The position numbers and the translations under genes were made by a program. DNA of 64,000 nt from Euleptes europaea (taxonomy: Eukaryota > Chordata > Lepidosauria > Squamata > Sphaerodactylidae): positions 1 to 64,000 of the forward strand of contig NW_026612053.1 of the NCBI RefSeq assembly GCF_029931775.1, written 5' to 3'. Shown here piece after piece: positions 57,727-64,000 of the stretch. How positions within the stretch are numbered: the first letter of the stretch is position 1; every line of letters starts with the position of its first letter. Below the pieces are notes generated by a model. The model was given only the letters and a program-made list of their open reading frames with translations, had not been told where the DNA came from and ran no database searches.

Positions 57727-60700
57727 CTGCAGGGAGGAAAAGAATAGTGTCCCAGTGCCAGGGTCTGATCTCTCAGCTGGGCCTCAGGTGTAATAAATGA
57801 AGAGAGCAGCACCGGGCAGATGCAGGCTACTTTTCACTTCACAACCATCCTCTGCCAATCTGGGATCTCAGAGCAGAACCTCTAGGACAGCTTGAGCAGT
57901 ACTACGTTGGGAAAGAGGCAATGAGTCCCACCAAGCTCCCTCTTAAATTCTGTATGAAAAGGCCAGAGAAGTGTTGACAAGAAAGGAAGAAACTTCCTCA
58001 CTCTGTAGTGTCAAATAAAAAGGGCTTCTCTGACAGTTCAACAGCCACCCATTCCTCCTGAGTCGGTTAAAAACAGTCACACTAGTTAACATGAATGTAC
58101 GCTTCTATTTTTAAGTCACTGTGACAGCTTTCTTTTTTTATAGTTGAAAAATATATGTATGCAATGATAGAAGATAATAAAAAAGAAGGCTAGTGGACAG
58201 CAAGTGCTTCTAAACTGATTACATACTGACATATTTGGCTCCGCCATCCCCCAGCTGCATCTTCTACACACTAGCTCTTTCTCCAACTAAGCTTGGAGGA
58301 TATCTTATCAGCGGGTCTTTCCATCCTATGCTCAGGGAGGCAGGAGTTAAATTCTTCAGATCCTGTCCTCCGGCTAGGATGGCCCCCTGCTGCCCAGTTC
58401 TCCTCCTGTCTTAAGAGGGAGAAGCAGGTTTAGTGGCTAGCTCTGCAAGCCTTGTTTTTCTTACCTTCTATTTTCTTCAACAAATTTCTTCTCCTGTCCT
58501 GCATTTCTTCTTCTGTACTTAACCTTCACGAGGCACTACAAGATTGATTCCTTTTCCTCGTCTGATGCGGCCTTTCAGCAGGGGTTCTCCAGCACGTCGT
58601 ATCAGAGGATTAACCCACCCAAGGGAACACAGCTTTTGAAGATCCCACTGATAAGATGTCTTCCAAGCTCAGTTGGAGAATAGAACCTTGGCTTACCTGT
58701 GAGGGTTCCTTCTCTATTGAGGGAGGAGGACATCTTGCCCGCCCAGGGTGAAGATACGACAAGCAGATGTATTATTCCGAATGGAATCAAGAGTTAGAGG
58801 GAAAGTTGTTCCCTGGCCCATTTCCCCGATGTTTTATGTTCGTTATGGTTCACTGTTACTAACCAACTGGGCAGCAGGGGGCGGTCCTAGCCAGAGGACA
58901 GGATCTGAAGAGTTGAACTCCTGCCTCCCTGAGCAAAGGATGGAAAGACCTGCTGATAAGATGTCCTCCTCCCTCAGTAGAGAAAGAACCTTCACAGGTA
59001 AGCCAAGGTTCCATTTCTTGAGTTTGGTCTTATTTATGGTAGAATATGCCCTTCTTGCTATTGCCAACAGCTTACATCCCCTGACTTGAATGGTGGAAGG
59101 AGTGATACTTACTCAAAATCTGTGACTTTCTTGAGTTCAGTCACAGGGCTGAAGGACACAGTCTTTCTTCTCAGGCCTGTCACACAAGCAGAGTTGGCAT
59201 CATTGGCAAACACACGACCTGTGGAAAGAAAAGTGAGGTCTGTGAGGAATCGAGTGAAGTGTCAGTCTAGAACAGGGGAGACCTGGGTTCAAATTCTTTC
59301 TCTGCCATGAAGCTTAACTGGGTAACTGGGCCAGCCACTCACTTTTCTAACCTACATCACGGTTGTCACAAGAACCAAGTGGAGGAGGAATCCCCACTCC
59401 TCCACATGAGCAGCGGACTCTAATCTGGCGAAACGAGTTGGTTCCCCCACTCCTCCACATGAAGCCTGCAGGGTGACCTTGGGCTAGTCACAGCTTAGGG
59501 CTGATTTGCTGTAGTGTGGCGCAGAGTGGTAAGCTGCAGTACTGCAGTCCAAGCTCTGCTCACAACCTGAGTTCGATCCCAACGGAAGTTGGTTTCAGGT
59601 AGCCGGCTCAAGGTTGACTCAGCCTTCCATCCTTCCGAGGTCGGTAAAATGAGTACCCAGCTTGCTGGGGGTAAAGGGAAGATGACTGGGGAAGGCACTG
59701 GCAAACCACTCCGTAAACAAAAGTCTGCCTAGAAAACGTCGGGATGTGACATCACCCCATGGGTCAGGAATGACCCAGTGCTTGCACAGGGGACCTTTAC
59801 CTTTTTATAGTGCGATAATGGCAGTTGTTGTAAACCTGGCTGGTAGGCAGAAGATCCAAGGCCCGGTGCGTGAGAGCTTCTTCCCATTCTCATTACAGGG
59901 TCTCAAGCCTTTTCCCTACTGCAGCAAACGCTTCCACCACAGTTGGAGAGGGGCCATGCCTCAGTGGTAGAGCATTTGCTTGGCATGCAGAAGGTCCCAG
60001 GTTCAACCCTTGGCATTTCCAGTTAAAAGGACCAAGCAGAAGGTGATGTGAAAGACCTCTGACTGAGACGCTGGAGAGTCACTGCCAGTGTGCATCAATA
60101 CTGACTTTGATTCAGTATAAGGCAGATTCATGGGTTCAGACGGGTATACCTTTGCGGTAAGTCTCCTTCAGCTTATCTGACATCCACAAGACAGCTTTCA
60201 CCCCCAGCTTAGTGCCGTAGTTGCGGTCAAATGGGGTTGGAGCACCTCCCTAGAAAGAAACAGGAAATTAATGCCAGAGCCAAAAGACAATGTTGAGAGA
60301 GGCTGAGACACATAGGGCAAGATCATTCCACTCAGCAGATTACCACTTTGCTAGTTTCTGTTAAACACAGGTCAATTACAACCCCCACCCCCAAAGCCCC
60401 CTTAGAAAAAAGGGCCCCTTAGCCAGGTACCACACAGATTAGAGTGCCAGGTTTTTATTAGCTCCACGTTGTCCAAGTAAAGACCCTTGAGAACACCTTC
60501 TTCCCGTTATTCCTTTTCTCCACCACAAACCTTAATCAGTTCTATCATCCAGTAATTTTGCAGCCCCTCACAGTGCTGAGGTGACCTACAGGCTGCCCCA
60601 CTATTTTGCTCCACCTACCTGCTGAAGATGACCCAGGACATTGATCCTGCAATCAAATATCCCTTTCCCCTCTGAGGAATATAGGTTGTAGAGGAACTCG

Positions 60701-63317
60701 GTGGTATAGTGTTCATGGCACTTCTCGTTTCTGAGGAGAAAGTATGGGAAAGAAGGCCCTGTGACACACTACACGAGGGCAACCACGTCCACAAAAGGCT
60801 GCGTGGAAGTGCCCTGCTTGCTGATGAGCTTCTGGGACCAACTCAAAACCTTTCAACCCCTCAGTGGACAACCCCTATGAGTCTCACAGAGCAGTTCTCC
60901 CCATTTGAGCTCTCCTACCCTCTGAGTTCATGAGGATGGCCCCTAATTGCTGCCCCTCGACAACAACAAGGAGCAGGCCCTCCTTGATGGTAGCTCCAGC
61001 CCAGTGGAACTCCAAACAGAGATACACCAGAAATAGTTACTTTTAATCTTCTTAAGGCAAGCAAAGACATTCTGATTTCATTTAGTGACTGGCTCTGGGT
61101 TTTTATTTAATACTTTATTCTGTGTTTTCATTAACAAATGGGGATTTAAGATTCAGGTCAATACTCAATGTACTCTGACATTTCTAATGGTGTATATATT
61201 TCCTTGGATTTTTAACTCCAAGGTTAGGATGGATGTTTGGTTTTTAATAAAATATTTTTTTAATGTTATGGATGTCTGCACAGATAGCAAGGCATGGTAC
61301 ATCTACACAGACAGCAAGGCACGGCACACCAGGAAATGTGCAAAACTGAATGTTACCAGCCTTTTGTGCTGCCAGGCCAGTATGGGATGCAGCTGGCAAA
61401 CGTTTACATTGTAGACAAACCAGAGCACAGTTAAAGCCAATCAAAAACACTAGGAAAACCATTGCCAGCACTGTTTTAGCTCTACCACTGAAGAGCCCAA
61501 AAGAACACAGACGCTTCACCCCAGCAGGAAGCCAAACCCAACCACATCACATTTTAGAACCAGCTATCTCTTTTCAATGGTTCAGAGATTTCTAGGCTGC
61601 AAGTCCTTCATTTGTGCTGAATCGCCCTTTCAGCCATGCTATAGAGATGCAAGCCTTGGCAGGACTCCAGGGATTGTATCAGCAGAGCCCAGCACAGCAC
61701 GGCTCACCTTGTGACCCAGCAGGTGATGGGCTATCAGGAACACCTCCTCACAGGTCTTGCACAGCATTCTGGGCTCCCTTGTTGTTGGCTGAGTGCAATG
61801 GTGGTTCCCTCATTTCTTTTATCATTTTGAATGAAACAAGTTTTCCCCTAAACCCATGTTCAGAATAAGCCCAAAGCCCCTTGCTGGCCTCATCTGCTAT
61901 CTTTCTTGGTCCCGCCATAACTGAAGCATGGCCACTCACCGCAGAACCAGGCCTCTCTGAATGTCCGTTTTCATTTTGTCAGTCAGGTGTTCAACGTTTG
62001 CCTGGAAAGAGAACAGCAGCTTTCACTGGACAAGCTTTTGGCTGATGCGAGACAACAGCATAACTTTTCAGGGGAAAGGAAAAGGAAATTTTGCTTGACA
62101 GCTACAGAGAGAATAAGGCTGGGTAAGAATTCACGTGCTGTGCTCCCATTGGACGTTACAACTGATCAAAAGCACAACAATCAATGGACAAAAAGACAGC
62201 TAGGAGAGAAGGAACCCAGGTCACTGGACAAAATCTCATTCTTGGAATCCTCATGTGTATACACACACTAGGATGAGTGGGGGTGAACTCAGGTTTTCTG
62301 TGTCATATAGTCAGTTTGCAGAGATCAGGGGCTATTTGAAGGACAGAACTTGGAATCTATAACAGTGCAATCCTAAGAACACTTTCATGGGATTTAGCCC
62401 ACTGAATAAAATGGGACTTACTTCTGAGTAGGTTTGTTTAGGATTGCTGGAAAAAAAAGCTTTCCTTCAAATGTTGATCCCCATTGCCTCTAATCAGTGC
62501 TTGTCTCAAAAAAAGAAGGCATGTGTTCTGACTTGCAGATAAGGACAAGAGTCTACACCTAGGGGTGTATTGTCTGAGTACTTCCTCTGTCCATCTTTGC
62601 TCCTAGGAAGAATTTTTTGCAGTGTCTATTGCACCTCTCGGGAGGAGCGTGGCCAAGTGTCACTCTCAATTATTTCAAGAAACCCAGCGGTCCCTTGCTA
62701 TAGAGATGCCACACAACACTCCCATCCCTACTCACTGTCCAGCCAGTAGGCGAGGTAAAGTCCAATTCAAGTATTTCATCTTTCTCACCTTGTACAAATA
62801 CACCACATCTTCCTAAAGCATGGTGTACAGGGAAGAATCTGGGTAACGTCTACATATGGACATACTTCATTTGCTGGCAGATGTTTACAGGGAATTCCTT
62901 TTATTTGACCCTCCCCTATCCTGTTTTCCATTTTGGTTTCCCATCATCTTGGGATTTGGAGTAAAGGCCTGCCACACAGCCGGGGAGGATGAAAAGAGGG
63001 ACGATGCATTTCTTTTGCCTTGCTTTTAATTGGCCTCCTCCCCTCGGCACATTCGCCAGCACAGAGAGACCATCCTTTACGCCACCGCATCATGCATAAC
63101 CAGCACTTTGCTGAGCTCAGAGTACATACACAGTGTTTTGCTACCAGCGTACCTTTAAGTCATGAATGGTGAAAGGTTCTTCATACACATAGGCGGCGTC
63201 GGCTCCGACTGCAATGCCAGTCACTGTTGACAAGTAGCCACAGTAGCCCCCCATGGTCTCCACAATGAAGACACGCCGCTTCGTGCCGGAAGCAGACTGC
63301 TTGATGCGGTCACAGCT
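57579..63317 (-). CDS. PFKL: PFKL, ATP-dependent 6-phosphofructokinase, liver type (last six coding exons)
   Basis: Cytosolic tetramer that phosphorylates fructose-6-phosphate, the committed step of glycolysis. Exons in gene order: 63317-63153, 62001-61940, 60730-60619, 60249-60150, 59218-59113 and 57726-57579 (stop TAG). They encode about 230 C-terminal residues, the regulatory half that binds fructose-2,6-bisphosphate. Motifs: [63 protein letters not shown] and the end [14 protein letters not shown]. Called PFKL rather than PFKM or PFKP because of the TRPM2-CFAP410-PFKL order and the C-terminus. Phases close; the upstream exons lie beyond 64000. Confidence 0.95.
58240..59025. repeat. Local inverted and direct repeats in the last PFKL intron
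   Basis: 58310-58400 (GGGAGGCAGGAGTTAAATTC, ATCCTGTCCTC) is inverted relative to 58877-58945 (GAGGACAGGATCTGAAGAG). The motif GATGTCCTCCTCCCTCA, ending CACAGGTAAGCCAAGGTTC, occurs at about 58685-58735 (minus) and 58960-59012 (plus). Family unknown. Confidence 0.65.
59113..59218 (-). CDS. PFKL: PFKL exon
   Basis: [20 protein letters not shown] then [14 protein letters not shown]; human RVFANTPDSACVIGLKKKAV. Confidence 0.96.
59268..59495 (+). mobile_element. Two partial tRNA-derived SINEs, abutting
   Basis: Part of the MIR-like type (GGAGACCTGGGTTCAAATTC) is followed by part of the other type (CCCCACTCCTCCACATGAGC). Confidence 0.55.
59510..59812 (+). mobile_element. Sauria-type tRNA-derived SINE
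   Basis: GGCGCAGAGTGGTAAGCTGC head, B-box-like GAGTTCGATCCC, body GGTTGACTCAGCCTTCCATC, tail CCCATGGGTCAGGAATGACC and GGGGACCTTTACCTTT. Near full length. Confidence 0.8.
59944..60137 (+). mobile_element. tRNA-Ala-derived SINE next to a PFKL splice donor
   Basis: GGGGCCATGCCTCAGTGGTA head, AGGTTCAACCC B box, end AAGGCAGATTCATGGGTTC. Antisense to PFKL and about 12 bp from the donor at 60149. Confidence 0.85.
60150..60249 (-). CDS. PFKL: PFKL exon (GGAPTPFDR motif)
   Basis: [20 protein letters not shown] then [13 protein letters not shown]. Its donor (GTATAC) is about 12 bp from a SINE. Confidence 0.97.
60619..60730 (-). CDS. PFKL: PFKL exon
   Basis: [20 protein letters not shown] then [17 protein letters not shown]; acceptor CTCCTCAG, donor GTAGGT. 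Confidence 0.97.
61940..62001 (-). CDS. PFKL: PFKL exon (62 nt)
   Basis: [20 protein letters not shown] plus CG; human [20 protein letters not shown]. Flanked by TTTCCAG and GTGAGT. Confidence 0.96.
62363..62449. repeat. Short palindromic miniature element
   Basis: CAGTGCAATCCTAAGAAC against GTTTAGGATTGCTGG. Confidence 0.65.
63153..63317 (-). CDS. PFKL: PFKL exon (MGGYCGYL motif)
   Basis: [55 protein letters not shown]; 55 codons, phase 0. Confidence 0.97.
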
Positions 63318-63575
63318 CTGTGGAGGTGGGAAGAGATGACGGAATGTTTATCCACCCGGATATTTGGAAAGCGAGAATCCTGTCCCCAATGTATCAGGCC
63401 AAGCAACTGCACTGAGAAGCCTCTGGTAAAGGAAGGCAATCTTGCTTAGTGATTACAATGGAACACGCACAACCCCAGACTGAAATTGGAATTACAGGGC
63501 ATGAACTAGCTCCCTCTTTTTGGGTGAAACCATTTAAGAGCCACCTGTCATGCTTTGTGTTCTCAAAGTGGACCA

Positions 63576-63788
63576 TGAACACATGAAGCTGCCTTATAGT
63601 GAATCAGACCCTTGGTCCATCGAAGTCAGTATTGTCTATTTAGACCGGCAGCAGCTCTCCAGGGTCTCAGGCAGAGGTCTTTCACATCACCTACTTGCCT
63701 GGTCCCTTTAACTGGAGATGCCGGGGACTGAACCTGGGACCTTCTGCATGCCAAGCAGATGCTCTACCATTGCGCCACGGCCCCTTCC
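63576..63788 (-). mobile_element. tRNA-Ala-derived SINE
   Basis: Minus strand: GGGGCCGTGGCGCAATGGTA head, AGGTTCAGTCCC B box, end AAGGCAGCTTCATGTGTTC at the left. Full length. Confidence 0.87.
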
Positions 63789-64000
63789 TCCATAACTGGA
63801 AGAAATGCCAAACACTATTTTATTTGTGTGGGGGGGTGGGGGCTGCCACTGGTCTGGTGCTTCTTCAGGTTTGATCAGCCCACATGCCTTAAACCTTCCC
63901 CCAAAACTCAGACTGGCAATATGGCAATGTGTTAGCAGGACCCACCCAACATTTCAGTGGCAACGGTTAAACACTTCATGAGCTGCCTAGCTGGTTAAGA

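Noticed and set aside
61244-61519. 91-codon minus frame with a hydrophobic stretch in a PFKL intron
   Set aside because: No family resemblance, no splice sites that fit PFKL, and no matching segment in known PFKL proteins.

Overview
The window is vertebrate nuclear DNA, most likely from a squamate reptile (lizard or gecko type). Genes are split into short exons with GT-AG introns, one promoter lies in a CpG island, and introns are packed with Bov-B LINE 3' ends, tRNA-derived SINEs, 5S rRNA-derived SINEs with a Bov-B-like tail, L2/CR1-type LINE fragments, hAT miniature elements and Penelope-like elements. That mixture points to Squamata; the species is not identifiable from the sequence alone. 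Three protein genes are present in the same order and orientations as on human 21q22.3. From 1 to about 37.1 kb, minus strand, lies TRPM2, a Ca2+-permeable ADP-ribose-gated channel. I placed 25 coding exons (3816 nt, 1272 codons) covering the start codon to the first part of the NUDT9-H domain; the frame closes at every junction, and the remaining 3' exons lie left of base 1. From about 46.0 to 53.6 kb, plus strand, lies CFAP410 (C21orf2), complete in seven coding exons (256 aa), starting in a CpG island. From about 57.58 to 63.32 kb, minus strand, lie the last six coding exons of PFKL (liver 6-phosphofructokinase); its 5' part is beyond the right edge. TRPM2 and CFAP410 are divergent across about 8.9 kb. 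CFAP410 and PFKL are convergent across about 4 kb. The three genes are not functionally linked as far as the sequence shows; they are conserved neighbours: a channel, a ciliary leucine-rich-repeat protein and a glycolytic enzyme. The most unusual content is in the repeats. Two fold-back elements with 13-bp target duplications carry all or part of a hammerhead-ribozyme core (CTGAAGA, stem, GAAA). A Penelope-like element with a GIY-YIG endonuclease segment ends close to a TRPM2 splice donor and has a hammerhead-like remnant downstream. A three-level nest (hAT miniature element, fold-back retroelement, transposase-derived hAT element) has a readable target duplication at every level. Two solo LTRs keep exact target duplications, one of them inside a Bov-B fragment. 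Also notable are a GC-AG first intron in TRPM2, a short TRPM2 linker exon that no long reading frame reveals, a 19-nt CFAP410 microexon and an in-frame upstream ATG in CFAP410. Long stretches between the listed features (for example 9.95-10.1, 10.9-11.6, 17.1, 21.2-22.5, 39.5-40.9, 53.6-56.9 and 60.8-61.9 kb) show no gene I can support.
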